Shown here piece after piece: positions 16,696-24,912 of a stretch of 33,538 nucleotides of DNA; within the stretch, counting starts at the first letter, position 1; each line of letters begins with the position of its first letter. The stretch covers positions 1-33,538 of the forward strand of contig JAFGJK010000102.1 in assembly GCA_016929135.1 (NCBI GenBank), given 5' to 3'. A program made the translations under genes and the position numbers. Origin of the DNA: Spirochaetota bacterium. Its GTDB lineage: Bacteria > Spirochaetota > UBA4802 > UBA5550. The notes under the pieces were generated by a model. It was given only the letters and a program-made list of their open reading frames with translations. It ran no database searches and was not told the origin of the DNA.

Positions 16696-17532
16696 ATGCT
16701 ACGAGGAATATACACCGGCGCCAGCGGCATGATCGCCCAGCAGGCGCGGCTCGATCAGGTGGCCAACAACCTGGCAAACGTGGACCAGACCGGCTACAAG
16801 AGGGACATCACCCTCTTCCAGGCCTTTCCCGACATGCTCATTCGAAGGGTGAACGACGACGGCGTCGGCATCGTTCCGGCCGGCTCCTACGACACCATGC
16901 CGCTGGTGGGGCGGCTGGGCACCGGCGTGGAGGTGAACGAGGTGTTCACGCAGTTCGAGCAGGGTTCGCTCCAGCGCACCTCCAACAATTTCGACTTGGC
17001 GTTGGAGGGCCGGGGTTTCTTCGTCGTACAGACAGAGCGCGGCGAGCGATTCACCAGGAACGGCGCCTTCACCATAAACCAGGACGGGGTACTGATGACC
17101 CACAACGGCAACCCGGTGCTGGGGGAGAACGGTATCATCCGTCTCCAGCAGAACAACTTCATGATAAACGAACGCGGCGAGGTGCTGGTGAACACGGCGA
17201 TCTCCACCGATCCGAGAGACCCGGTGAGCATGGAGAGCAACGATTGGAGCAACGCCACGGTCATCGACAGGCTGCGTGTCGTCGACTTCGAGAACATTCG
17301 CGAGATCAGGAAGGAGGGGGATTCCCTCTACCGGGAGACCGAGTACTCCGGCCCTCCGATCCCTCCCCGCGAATACAAGGTGATACAGGGATTCCTGGAA
17401 AAATCGAACGTGAACATCGTCAGGGAGATGGTTGAGATGATCGAGGTACAGAGAAGCTACGAGGCGAACCAGAAGACGATCCAGGCACACGACCAGACTC
17501 TCGGAAGGCTCATAAACGAGGTTGCCCGGTAG
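16696..17532 (+). CDS. flgF: Flagellar basal-body rod protein FlgF
   Basis: A 278-residue proximal-rod protein of the periplasmic flagellum. The N-terminal rod/hook motif [20 protein letters not shown] and [16 protein letters not shown] are diagnostic, followed by FlgE/F/G-core signatures ([37 protein letters not shown]) and the C-terminal [21 protein letters not shown]. The internal AFPDMLIRR and NDDGVG stretch recalls spirochaete FlgF. The ATG at 16696 is preferred over 16660, with GAGG 9 bases upstream. No flgG follows; a STAS gene converges 3 bases away, so it is an isolated flagellar gene here. FlgG or a FlhO-type name is the main alternative. Confidence 0.88.
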   Translation: MLRGIYTGASGMIAQQARLDQVANNLANVDQTGYKRDITLFQAFPDMLIRRVNDDGVGIVPAGSYDTMPLVGRLGTGVEVNEVFTQFEQGSLQRTSNNFDLALEGRGFFVVQTERGERFTRNGAFTINQDGVLMTHNGNPVLGENGIIRLQQNNFMINERGEVLVNTAISTDPRDPVSMESNDWSNATVIDRLRVVDFENIREIRKEGDSLYRETEYSGPPIPPREYKVIQGFLEKSNVNIVREMVEMIEVQRSYEANQKTIQAHDQTLGRLINEVAR

Positions 17533-17535
17533 CCG

Positions 17536-17898
17536 TTATGGTCCCCCGAGAAACTCCCTCGCGTCCGACTCGGTCTTGAAACACTTCAGGTAGGTGTTCA
17601 TCCGGGTTATCCTGAATATCTCGACCACCCTTTCCGTGATGCCGGTGAGCGCCATCCTGCTCCCCTTCTTCTTCAGCATGTTGTTCACCGCGATGAAAAA
17701 ACCGATACCGGTGGAATCCAGCACCTTCACCTGCTCAAGATCGAAGAGGCAGTTCGGGTAGCCGCCGTTCCTGAGCACCCTCTCGACGCTCTTCAGAATG
17801 TCCGGGGTTTCAAACAGGTCGAGCTTTTCCCTGAGGATCCTCAGGGTCAGATACCCCTCGTTCTGCTCACAATGATATCGTTCTCCGTCGACGGTCAT
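17536..17898 (-). CDS. STAS-domain anti-anti-sigma-factor-like protein
   Basis: A 120-residue single STAS domain. The sequence VKVLDSTGIGFFIAVNNML contains Ser62 at the position phosphorylated in SpoIIAA/RsbV-type anti-anti-sigma factors, and the remaining strands (YLTLRIL, CLFDLEQ, MALTGI) fit the fold. Such proteins switch a partner anti-sigma kinase or act in chemotaxis-like partner-switching. No kinase partner lies next to it. The ATG at 17898 has GGAAG and GGGG just upstream. It converges on flgF. Confidence 0.87.
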   Translation of the reverse strand: MTVDGERYHCEQNEGYLTLRILREKLDLFETPDILKSVERVLRNGGYPNCLFDLEQVKVLDSTGIGFFIAVNNMLKKKGSRMALTGITERVVEIFRITRMNTYLKCFKTESDAREFLGGP

Positions 17899-18031
17899 CG
17901 CCCCGCTTCCGCTCCGCCCCGTGCATTTCCGCTGTGCATTAATCTGCGTAGTCTAGCTGCTGATGCGGACAACGTCAAGGAGAATTTCAGGAGAGCAGGC
18001 AATTTTCGGGAATCCCGTCGCGTCCAGAATC

Positions 18032-18631
18032 TCAGTCTCCCGGCAGCAGGAGTCTGCCCATGTAATCCCCGACGTAAAAGTAGATCTCCCTGCTGAGAAA
18101 CTGCATCTTGCTCCCCCAGCCGCGGTACCTCGTGGTCGGCGTTGGGGCCTGGTAGGCGGAGAGGTGGAGGTTTCCCGCCATGAGCATCGCACGCTTCATG
18201 TGAAGCGGGTCGCTGACGATGAGATAGCTCTTCAGCCTGTGCGCGCCGCCCAGCCTGCTCGCATAACGAAGGTTTTCCAGGGTTGTCCTCGACTGTGTCT
18301 CCACGAGTATGTCCCGGGACGGGACACGCCGCGCCATGGCGTACCGCCGTGCCACCTCCGAGGCGGGCGCCTCGTTTCTGCTGTCCCGTGCCCCTGTAAA
18401 GATTATCTTCTTCACCATCCCCCGCTTATAAAGTCCTATGGCATGGTTGATCCTCTCCTTGAATACGGGGGACGGCTGGTCCCTCCATACCGCAGCCCCC
18501 AGCACGATGGCTGCATCGGCCCTCCTGAGGGGGGCGCGGGAACTGTAGCTCATGATCCCGATGGCGATATAGAGGATGGGGAGCGTCAGCAGTAGCGGTA
18601 CGAATATGGCAGCAGCGGCTCGTTTCTTCAT
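18032..18631 (-). CDS. SanA/YdcF-like (DUF218) membrane-anchored protein
   Basis: A 199-residue protein with one N-terminal membrane helix (about 7-28) and a DUF218 domain facing the periplasm. Signature parts are ADAAIVLGAAVW, KKIIFTGARDSRNEAPASEVARRYA, ETQSRTTLENLRYA and YLIVSDPLHMKRA, as in SanA, ElyC and YdcF, which are linked to envelope integrity and peptidoglycan or vancomycin phenotypes. The exact reaction is unknown. The start has GAGGAG 12 bases upstream, rather distant. It lies about 100 bases downstream of the HD gene on the same strand. Confidence 0.83.
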   Translation of the reverse strand: MKKRAAAAIFVPLLLTLPILYIAIGIMSYSSRAPLRRADAAIVLGAAVWRDQPSPVFKERINHAIGLYKRGMVKKIIFTGARDSRNEAPASEVARRYAMARRVPSRDILVETQSRTTLENLRYASRLGGAHRLKSYLIVSDPLHMKRAMLMAGNLHLSAYQAPTPTTRYRGWGSKMQFLSREIYFYVGDYMGRLLLPGD

Positions 18632-18734
18632 GAGGCATTATGTCTCCTCGAATCCGGCTTCCTGGATTGTGCAGAAGAACGTACGGCAGTGCAAGAAGTT
18701 TTTCCTGCACCCGCCGGTAATCCGCGAAAACGCG

Positions 18735-19295
18735 CTACAGCCCCAGTTCTTCACCGATCCCCTGCATCGCCTCAATGCTGATCGCCGCGAATTCGGCAAG
18801 GGGTATGCCGATACGCTCGCACTCCATTATCGTATCCCTGTTCACCGAAGCGGCGAAGGCGCGCTCCTTCATGCGCTTCACCACCGACTTCGGCTTCACG
18901 CTGGCCACCTTTTTGTCCGGGTAGACCAGGGCCGTGGCGGTGATGAGTCCGGTGATGGTCTCTCCCGCCGCGAGGGCGTGTTGGAATACGGTGGTGCGCT
19001 TCATGCCGTGCGCGGCCTCGTTGTGCATCTTCACCGCATCGATGATGGCAGGATCGTACCCCTGGGAGGCGAGGATCTTCTCTGTCTCGAGCCCATGGTT
19101 CGAGAGGTCCCCCTCGGTGATCTCTGCGTCCAGGTCGTGAAGCAGGCCGGCGATTCCCCAAGTATCCTGATCCTCACCGAGCCTCGCGGCAAGGGCCCTC
19201 ATGACCGCCTCGCTGGCAAGGCTGTGCTTCAGCATCCTGTCGTTTTTCACATAGGTCTGCAAAAGCGCCATCGCCTCTTCCCTCGTTCTGCCCAT
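18735..19295 (-). CDS. HD-superfamily hydrolase (HDIG-like, COG2316-type)
   Basis: A 186-residue cytoplasmic predicted metal-dependent phosphohydrolase. Likely metal ligands are His24 (MLKHSLASEA), the His53-Asp54 pair in GLLHDLD, His67 (NHGLE) and His91 (KMHNEA). Where family members usually have Asp in the A-D-x-L-x-G motif, this one has Glu112 (AAGETITG). The sequence VYPDKKVASVKPKSVVKRMKE is typical of the small HD family, whose substrate is unknown. The ATG has GGAGG 7 bases upstream. It starts 13 bases after the receiver-kinase gene stops, so co-transcription is likely. Confidence 0.85.
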   Translation of the reverse strand: MGRTREEAMALLQTYVKNDRMLKHSLASEAVMRALAARLGEDQDTWGIAGLLHDLDAEITEGDLSNHGLETEKILASQGYDPAIIDAVKMHNEAAHGMKRTTVFQHALAAGETITGLITATALVYPDKKVASVKPKSVVKRMKERAFAASVNRDTIMECERIGIPLAEFAAISIEAMQGIGEELGL

Positions 19296-19308
19296 CGCCG
19301 CGCCTCCG

Positions 19309-20373
19309 TCACTTCATGGGGAGCGATATGAAAAAGGTCACCCACTTCCCCTCTTCCGACTCCACCCATATCTTGCCGCTGTGCTTTTCCACGATCTTCT
19401 TGCATATGTAGAGGCCGAGCCCCGAGCCCTTCACCCCCTCGGTCCCCTTCTGCTTCAGCCTCTCGAACTTCCTGAAGAGCCGTTTTCTGATGTCCTCCAC
19501 GGAAATACCGACGCCCTCGTTGGTCACGGAGAAGACGGCATTCGGTCCATCCTTCATGAGGGAAAGCTTGATGGGGGTGTCCTCCTTCCCGTACTTTATC
19601 GCGTTGTTCACCAGGTTGCGTACAACGATGATGAGAAGGTTGCTGTCGCCGAAGATGTTGATCGATTCGTCCATCTCCGCCACGATGGGCATCCGTTTTA
19701 TGTTATTCTTCACCTCGGGGACTTCGATCACCTCCCGGATCACCCCCTGCACCAGGTTCACGTCCTTGTTGAAGGAGTCCAGGTCGTCGATCTCCATCTT
19801 GGAGAGGTCGATGTAGCTCCGGATGATGTCCTCGAGGTACTCGCAGTTCCTGATGATCGTCTCGATTATCTTCTGCTGCTCCGGCTCGAGCTTGCCGAAA
19901 TATCCCCGGTGGAGCGTCGAGGCGGTGGTGTAGACCGCGGAGACAGGGCTCTTCAGCTCGTGAGATACGATGGCCATCAGATCGAGCATCTTTGCGCTCT
20001 TCGCGTCCTGCCGTGCGGCCATGGCGTTTTTAATCACATCCCGGAGCTCGTCCGGCGTGAAGGGCTTCGGGATATAGTCGAAGGCCCCGTTCTTCAGGGC
20101 ATCCCTGGCTGTCTCAACGTTCGCATATCCCGTGAATATCACCACGGTGACCTCGGGCTTCTCATCCCTGAGCTTCTTCAGTACCTCAAGCCCTCCCATG
20201 CCCGGCATTTTCAGGTCGGTGATCACGATGTCATAATCCTTCTCCTGCGCCTTCTGCAGACCCTCCTCTCCGGAGTTGGCGACGTCGATCTCGTAAGGCT
20301 CTTTCGAGAAGATCCTCCGGCAGCTCTTCAACACTATATCCTCATCATCGATGAACAACAGCCTGCCGCTCAT
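19309..20373 (-). CDS. Hybrid response regulator / histidine kinase (receiver at N-terminus)
   Basis: A 354-residue soluble signalling protein in receiver-first order. Residues 1-120 are a complete receiver: acidic pair Asp9-Asp10, phospho-acceptor Asp53 (ITDLKMPGMGG), and Lys103 (PKPF). A HisKA domain follows with His138 (VSHELKSPVSAV), then a HATPase domain (NLVNNAIKYG, GVGISVEDI, KGSGLGLYICKKIVEKHSG). There is no membrane segment, so it probably takes phosphate from the upstream sensor kinase. The start at 20373 has GGAGG 6 bases upstream; the much longer open frame to 20952 reads through the upstream kinase in the wrong frame. It lies 71 bases downstream of that kinase. Confidence 0.9.
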   Translation of the reverse strand: MSGRLLFIDDEDIVLKSCRRIFSKEPYEIDVANSGEEGLQKAQEKDYDIVITDLKMPGMGGLEVLKKLRDEKPEVTVVIFTGYANVETARDALKNGAFDYIPKPFTPDELRDVIKNAMAARQDAKSAKMLDLMAIVSHELKSPVSAVYTTASTLHRGYFGKLEPEQQKIIETIIRNCEYLEDIIRSYIDLSKMEIDDLDSFNKDVNLVQGVIREVIEVPEVKNNIKRMPIVAEMDESINIFGDSNLLIIVVRNLVNNAIKYGKEDTPIKLSLMKDGPNAVFSVTNEGVGISVEDIRKRLFRKFERLKQKGTEGVKGSGLGLYICKKIVEKHSGKIWVESEEGKWVTFFISLPMK

Positions 20374-20444
20374 GCCCTTCCTCCGTTTGTATGGCTCCTG
20401 TATGCATTTTCGGGGATATCGTGCATCGTTACCATACCGCATGT

Positions 20445-22364
20445 TTATTGTAAAGGCAATTTTATAATGAACTCGGTCCCTTCTCCCACCGTACTGCGCA
20501 CATCTATTGTCCCGTTGTGACGCTTGATGATGCCGTAGGTCACGGCCAGGCCGAGTCCCGTCCCCTTTCCCGTCTCCTTGGTAGTGAAGAAGGGATCGAA
20601 GATCTTCCCCAGGTTCTCCTCGTCGATGCCGGTGCCGGTATCGAGGAACTTGATCACCACCATGGGAGGATTCTCCTCGATCCCTGTGGTGATTGTCAGA
20701 TAGCCCCCCTTCGGCATCGCGTCCGCGGCATTCACCGACAGGTTGTTCACCACCTGCTTGATCTGGTTGATGTCCACGAACACCTCTGGGAGTGAGGGAT
20801 CGAACTTCCTGCTGATTATTATGTTCTGGAAATGCATGTGCTTCTCCAGTATCATCAGGCACTCGATGATGATGGTGTTGATGTTCGCCCTGACCTTGTC
20901 GATCTTGCTCTCCCTGGCGAAATCGAGTATCCCCTTGACTATCTCCCGGCACCTGATCGTCTCGTCGCGTATCACCCGCAGGTCGTCTGCGTATTCGGTC
21001 TCCTTCAGCTCCTCCAGCAGAATGCTGCTGTAGGTGAGCACCCCGGTGAGGGGATTGTTGATCTCATGGGCAATGCCAGAGGCGAGCCTCCCCAGGGACG
21101 CAAGCTTCTCTGATTTCACAATGGTCTGCTCTGCCTGCTCCTGAAGCTGGCAGTCTCGCTCCTTGACCGCGTCCACCATCTTGTTTAAGGCCCGGCTTAT
21201 CTTTCTGGTATCCTCGTCGTCACCGGGCTTCACCTCAATTTTCGTATATTTCCCAAGGGTAATATTCGCCGATGCGGAGAGGACCCTGCGCACCGGCTTC
21301 AGGAATGTGTTCACCAGGTATATGGCGATGACGATAGCAATGACGGTGGTGATCACGATCACCACCAGGAAGGATAGTGTCGTGTTCCGGAGTATATTCC
21401 TGTACTTCTCCTCGAGTATCCCCACATAGAGTATTCCCAGAACGTGGCCGTTGATATCGTAGATCGGCCTGTAGCCGGAGAGGTACCACCGGTTCACCAC
21501 GAATGCCTTGTCGAGCCACACCTTCCCCTGCTCGTACACCCGCCGGTACACCTCCTCGGACACCAGCGTACCGATCGCCCTGTTCCCCTTCTCGTCCACC
21601 ACATTGGTGGTGATCCGCAGGTCCTTCAGGAAGATGGTGGTGGTCCCCACGTCCCGGCCGTCGATCCGCTCCTTCCGGAACACGAGCCCCTTGAACTTGT
21701 CGATGAGTCTGTAATTGTTGTTCAGGATCACCGATGCGTAGAGCGTACCGACAATCCTGTCCCGGTCGATGATCGGCGACGCCACCTTTATCACCATGGC
21801 CCGCGTTTCGGTCAGCGATGAGCGTGGCATCGCGTGGGGGGTGTGGATCACCTTTATCACCGTCTTCCTCGCCAGGTCCTCCCCCTCGTATTTGATCTTT
21901 TCGTACTGAAGGACGTCGGTGCCGAAGCTCGATTTTCTGTGCTCCTTCACCCACCGTATGTACTGGTACTCGGAGACATCGTCTCCGTATTTATCATAGT
22001 TGTTGGCACGCACCAGTATCCTGCCGTCCGCGTCCACGACATTGACTATATCGAAGTTGAATTCCCTCTTTATCTGCAGGAGCTTCCCGTAGAGGTACTG
22101 CCGGTTTCTCGTCGCGGTGGCGTTGATTATCTCGGTAGTGTTTGAGAGGTACTCTATCGTCTTTGACCGATTCTGGATCTCTTCGTTGTAGAGGTAATAG
22201 GCGGCATCCAGGCTGGTCTGCACGTTGTCGTAGGCCTCCCGGATGATGCTCTTGTTTATGATGGTGATTCCGATGATAATTGACAGTGTCCCTGTTATAA
22301 AAACGATGGAGAGCAGGGACACGATGAGCTTGAAGCGGATGTTGGATCGAAAAATATGTTTCAT
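20445..22364 (-). CDS. Membrane sensor histidine kinase with Cache-type sensor and HAMP
   Basis: A 639-residue inner-membrane kinase. TM1 lies at about 12-34, a large periplasmic Cache-like sensor at about 35-325 ([53 protein letters not shown]), TM2 at about 328-352 and a HAMP linker at about 353-405. HisKA follows with His433 ([14 protein letters not shown]), then HATPase with a DTGTGI loop and [19 protein letters not shown]. Cache sensors bind small periplasmic molecules such as organic acids. It has no strong ribosome-binding site, and its start is abutted by a perfect hairpin (22366-22408). It lies between the response regulator after the hydrogenase genes and a receiver-kinase hybrid. 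Confidence 0.9.
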   Translation of the reverse strand: MKHIFRSNIRFKLIVSLLSIVFITGTLSIIIGITIINKSIIREAYDNVQTSLDAAYYLYNEEIQNRSKTIEYLSNTTEIINATATRNRQYLYGKLLQIKREFNFDIVNVVDADGRILVRANNYDKYGDDVSEYQYIRWVKEHRKSSFGTDVLQYEKIKYEGEDLARKTVIKVIHTPHAMPRSSLTETRAMVIKVASPIIDRDRIVGTLYASVILNNNYRLIDKFKGLVFRKERIDGRDVGTTTIFLKDLRITTNVVDEKGNRAIGTLVSEEVYRRVYEQGKVWLDKAFVVNRWYLSGYRPIYDINGHVLGILYVGILEEKYRNILRNTTLSFLVVIVITTVIAIVIAIYLVNTFLKPVRRVLSASANITLGKYTKIEVKPGDDEDTRKISRALNKMVDAVKERDCQLQEQAEQTIVKSEKLASLGRLASGIAHEINNPLTGVLTYSSILLEELKETEYADDLRVIRDETIRCREIVKGILDFARESKIDKVRANINTIIIECLMILEKHMHFQNIIISRKFDPSLPEVFVDINQIKQVVNNLSVNAADAMPKGGYLTITTGIEENPPMVVIKFLDTGTGIDEENLGKIFDPFFTTKETGKGTGLGLAVTYGIIKRHNGTIDVRSTVGEGTEFIIKLPLQ

Positions 22365-22365
22365 C

Positions 22366-22408
22366 TGTCTCAGTGCCTTAATGAAATATCATCGAAAGCA
22401 CTGAGACA
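22366..22408 (-). promoter_or_regulatory. Perfect 11-bp-arm hairpin abutting the sensor kinase start codon
   Basis: TGTCTCAGTGC (22366-22376) and GCACTGAGACA (22398-22408) are exact inverted repeats with a 21-base loop. In the transcript the 3' arm ends one base before the ATG and contains the only candidate ribosome-binding bases (GAGACA). There is no following T tract, so it is not a standard terminator. It may control translation or bind a regulator. Confidence 0.6.
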
Positions 22409-22458
22409 TTCTGCTACCGTTACCGGCTATTTTCAAGAATAATATGGAAACAGGATCT

Positions 22459-22863
22459 CTATTTTAACGATCGTTCCACCTTGGCGATAAGCTCGTCGAT
22501 ATCGATCGGCTTCGTGAGGAATTCATTGATCGACGGCAGGAAGCTCTCCTTCTGGTTCAGTGAAAACCTGGAATTTGTCACCTGGTTGATGGCCGTCAGG
22601 ATAATAATCGGTATGTTCTTCACTTCCTTGTACTTCGATGTCTCCCTATCGCTGCGGATCTGGTACGCCGCCTCGAATCCCGCCGTATCCGTCTCCATCA
22701 TGACGTCGAGGATGATCAGATCGGGCTTCACGGCCAGCAGTTTCTTAAGACCCTCTGCCCCGCTGTAGGCGGGCTCCACGTCGAATCCCTTTGTTGAAAG
22801 GGCCTGCGACAGGCTCTGCACCAGGTCCTTGTCATCATCGACCAACAATATCTTCTGTGCCAT
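22459..22863 (-). CDS. Stand-alone response regulator linked to the hydrogenase operon
   Basis: A 134-residue receiver domain with no output domain. It has the acidic cluster Asp9-Asp11, phospho-acceptor Asp53 (LIILDVMMETDTAGFEA), and a C-terminal LTKPIDIDELI with the conserved Lys-Pro. Between strands 3 and 5 there are longer loops than in CheY (SDRETSKYKEVKNIP and QVTNSRFSLNQKESFLPSIN). The ATG at 22863 has AAAGGA upstream; a longer frame to 23385 is the shadow of hycG. It starts 32 bases after the hycG stop, which makes co-transcription with the hydrogenase genes likely. Confidence 0.9.
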   Translation of the reverse strand: MAQKILLVDDDKDLVQSLSQALSTKGFDVEPAYSGAEGLKKLLAVKPDLIILDVMMETDTAGFEAAYQIRSDRETSKYKEVKNIPIIILTAINQVTNSRFSLNQKESFLPSINEFLTKPIDIDELIAKVERSLK

Positions 22864-22895
22864 GGTGATTATCCTTTCCTGTATAGTTTCCTTGC

Positions 22896-23426
22896 TTAGT
22901 CTTTTATCAGCTGATAAATCACGTTTCTCTCTTCCCACGCCTTTTTCCGCTCGTAGGCGTCGATCGGAAACTCCATCTGCTTCAGCTCGTATGGTGATGC
23001 CTGTTTGTCCACGAGACCCAGCGCCAGGGCCACGCCGTAGATGATCGCCTCGGGCTTCGTCGGGCACCCTGGTATGAAGTAGTTCACCGGAATCGCCTTG
23101 TCGCCGCCGCCGGTCACGTTGTAGGTGTCGAACCAGCAGCCGCCGCCGGTGGCGCAGGAACCGATGCCGAAAACGAGCTTCGGTTCCGGAATCGCCTCGT
23201 ATGCCTTCTTCACCAGCGGCAGCGTAGGCCTTGTCACCGCACCGGAGAGGAGCATCACGTCTGCGTGCCGCGGCGATCCCACCAGTTTTATCCCGAAGCG
23301 CTCCACGTCGTAGTAGGGGGTAAGTACGTTCAGGATCTCTATGTCGCAGCCGTTGCAGGCTCCGCTGTTGCAGTGGTACACCCACAGCGATTTGGCAAAC
23401 ATCTTCTTTGACAGCTTCGATAACAT
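22896..23426 (-). CDS. hycG: Group 4 [NiFe]-hydrogenase small subunit (HycG/HyfI/NuoB-like)
   Basis: A 176-residue electron-transfer subunit carrying the proximal [4Fe-4S] cluster. The cluster ligands are probably Cys24 and Cys27 (GACNGCDIE), Cys91 (GIGSCATGGG) and Cys121 (IPGCPTKPE), the NuoB-type set; Cys19 and Cys97 are extra. It binds the HycE large subunit on the cytoplasmic side of the membrane arm. The C-terminal tail (DAYERKKAWEERNVIYQLIKD) is longer than the minimal NuoB core. AGGAG lies 7 bases before the ATG, and the gene starts 10 bases after hycF ends. Confidence 0.92.
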   Translation of the reverse strand: MLSKLSKKMFAKSLWVYHCNSGACNGCDIEILNVLTPYYDVERFGIKLVGSPRHADVMLLSGAVTRPTLPLVKKAYEAIPEPKLVFGIGSCATGGGCWFDTYNVTGGGDKAIPVNYFIPGCPTKPEAIIYGVALALGLVDKQASPYELKQMEFPIDAYERKKAWEERNVIYQLIKD

Positions 23427-23435
23427 GGCAGTCTC

Positions 23436-23975
23436 CTATAATTTTTCGGGTCTCTTGAATTGGGCTGTCTCCTGAAAAACCTTCGGTTCGAACTGATCCG
23501 TGGTTTTTCGTATTACCGTTCTTGCCTCGATATTGTCGTACCGGTAGCCCCTGAGATCCATCCTGTCGATGGCGTTCTTGGTCTCCATCTCATAGCATCG
23601 CCCGCACCTCTGGCAGGTGAGCATGAAGAGTTCCATCGTTTCCGTAATATCGTATTTGTCGTCCGTGGCGAGCTCGTACTTGTTCGTCATCGTGATGGCG
23701 TTCTCCGGACAGACATCGGCGCACCGCCCGCAGTAGGTGCAGCGCGATCCGTCGTACATCATGACCCGTATCTCCTGGCATATATCTCTCACCATGATCG
23801 TCCTGGCGGGACAGTGGTTCGCGCATCCGCCGCACCCCACGCACTTCGTGTGATCCCAGTAGGGGGCCCCGCGGAACGTATCCGGTACAGGCCTCGGAAC
23901 GAAGGGGTACTTCAGCGTCACCACGCCCGGTTTGAGCACCAAAAGTACCTGTTTGATCTTGCTAGTAAGCCACAT
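23436..23975 (-). CDS. hycF: Hydrogenase polyferredoxin subunit (HycF/HyfH/NuoI-like)
   Basis: A 179-residue iron-sulfur protein with two classical [4Fe-4S] motifs: Cys45, 48, 51, 55 (CVGCGGCANHCP) and Cys79, 82, 85, 89 (CTYCGRCADVCP). It would pass electrons between the soluble arm and HycG. A third Cys group follows (Cys121, 124, 127 in CQRCGRCYE), unlike the plain NuoI fold but similar to HycF/HyfH, which also carry an additional Cys-rich end. No fourth Cys completes an obvious cluster. The start has GAGG 10 bases upstream, and the gene lies 24 bases after hycD. Confidence 0.9.
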   Translation of the reverse strand: MWLTSKIKQVLLVLKPGVVTLKYPFVPRPVPDTFRGAPYWDHTKCVGCGGCANHCPARTIMVRDICQEIRVMMYDGSRCTYCGRCADVCPENAITMTNKYELATDDKYDITETMELFMLTCQRCGRCYEMETKNAIDRMDLRGYRYDNIEARTVIRKTTDQFEPKVFQETAQFKRPEKL

Positions 23976-23999
23976 AGTTACCGTCCTCGCTCTTTAGTA

Positions 24000-24902
24000 T
24001 TAGAATCCCTTCACCGACAGTCCGACGGCGCAGATCGAAATGAATATCAGTACCGCGTAGTACTTCACCGCCTGGTCGATCCTGAGCCGCGGGTTCGTCG
24101 ATCCGATGAGCGCGATCAGGATGAACACGCCGAGCATCTCCGCCAGCTGGATGACTATGTCCACTATGTAGTATCCCGTTTCTGCGAAGGGGATGAACAC
24201 CGCGATGAAGAGGAACGCGTAGAACATCTGCTTCATCATCATGTAGAACTTGAAGAGCGCCAGATTCGGCCCGCTGTACTCGATGAAGGGCCCCTCGAGG
24301 ATCTCTATCTCGGCCTCCGAGATGTCGAAGGGCTGCTTCCCCACAAAGGCCTGCAGCGCCAGCAGGTACACCACCATCATCGCGATGATCGAGGCGCTGT
24401 ACCCGAAGCTGGTAACGCTGTACATGGTGCTCTGGAGCGCCAGGCTCTTGAACTTCACCGCGCCCAGGATAAGCGTCATGGCCAGCACCGGCTCCACCAT
24501 GATCATGGTGACCATCTCACGGCTCGCGCCGATCATGGCGAAGGTGTTCTTGCTGGAAAGCGCGCCCAGCAGCACCGACACGCCGCCCAGCGTGAGCAGG
24601 TACACGACGGTGATTATATCCGCGTATCTGCTGGCGAAATTCTGCTTGAATGCGAAGGGGACCAGGAATACCACCGCGATGATCGATGCGAAGGCCGCCA
24701 CCGGGGCGAGCTTGAACGACCAGTTGTCGGCGGAATTCACGGTGTTCTTACCCAGAAGCTTCAGGATGTCGTAATAGGGCTGCACCACCGGGGGGCCCTG
24801 GCGCGACTGAACCCTCGCAGTAATCTTCCTCATGATGCCGTCATACAGCGGCGCGCAGAGGATGAAGACCAACACGTTGATAAAAGAGTATACTATATCC
24901 AT
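24000..24902 (-). CDS. hycD: Hydrogenase membrane subunit (HycD/HyfC/NuoH-like)
   Basis: A 300-residue integral membrane protein with about eight hydrophobic helices, the membrane anchor between the hydrogenase module and the antiporter-like subunit. The signatures are RKITARVQSRQGPPVVQPYYDILKLL near the N-terminus and the acidic cytoplasmic loop ISEAEIEILEGPFIEYSGPN, both conserved in NuoH/HycD and implicated in coupling redox chemistry to ion movement. GAGGAG lies about 7 bases before the ATG, and 10 bases separate it from the hycE stop. Length matches HycD (about 300). Confidence 0.92.
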   Translation of the reverse strand: MDIVYSFINVLVFILCAPLYDGIMRKITARVQSRQGPPVVQPYYDILKLLGKNTVNSADNWSFKLAPVAAFASIIAVVFLVPFAFKQNFASRYADIITVVYLLTLGGVSVLLGALSSKNTFAMIGASREMVTMIMVEPVLAMTLILGAVKFKSLALQSTMYSVTSFGYSASIIAMMVVYLLALQAFVGKQPFDISEAEIEILEGPFIEYSGPNLALFKFYMMMKQMFYAFLFIAVFIPFAETGYYIVDIVIQLAEMLGVFILIALIGSTNPRLRIDQAVKYYAVLIFISICAVGLSVKGF

Positions 24903-24912
24903 AACCGACTCC

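Noticed and set aside
20374..20952. N-terminal extension of the receiver-kinase hybrid reading through the upstream sensor kinase
   Set aside because: The extension is low-complexity out-of-frame translation; the receiver domain begins at 20373 with a good ribosome-binding site.
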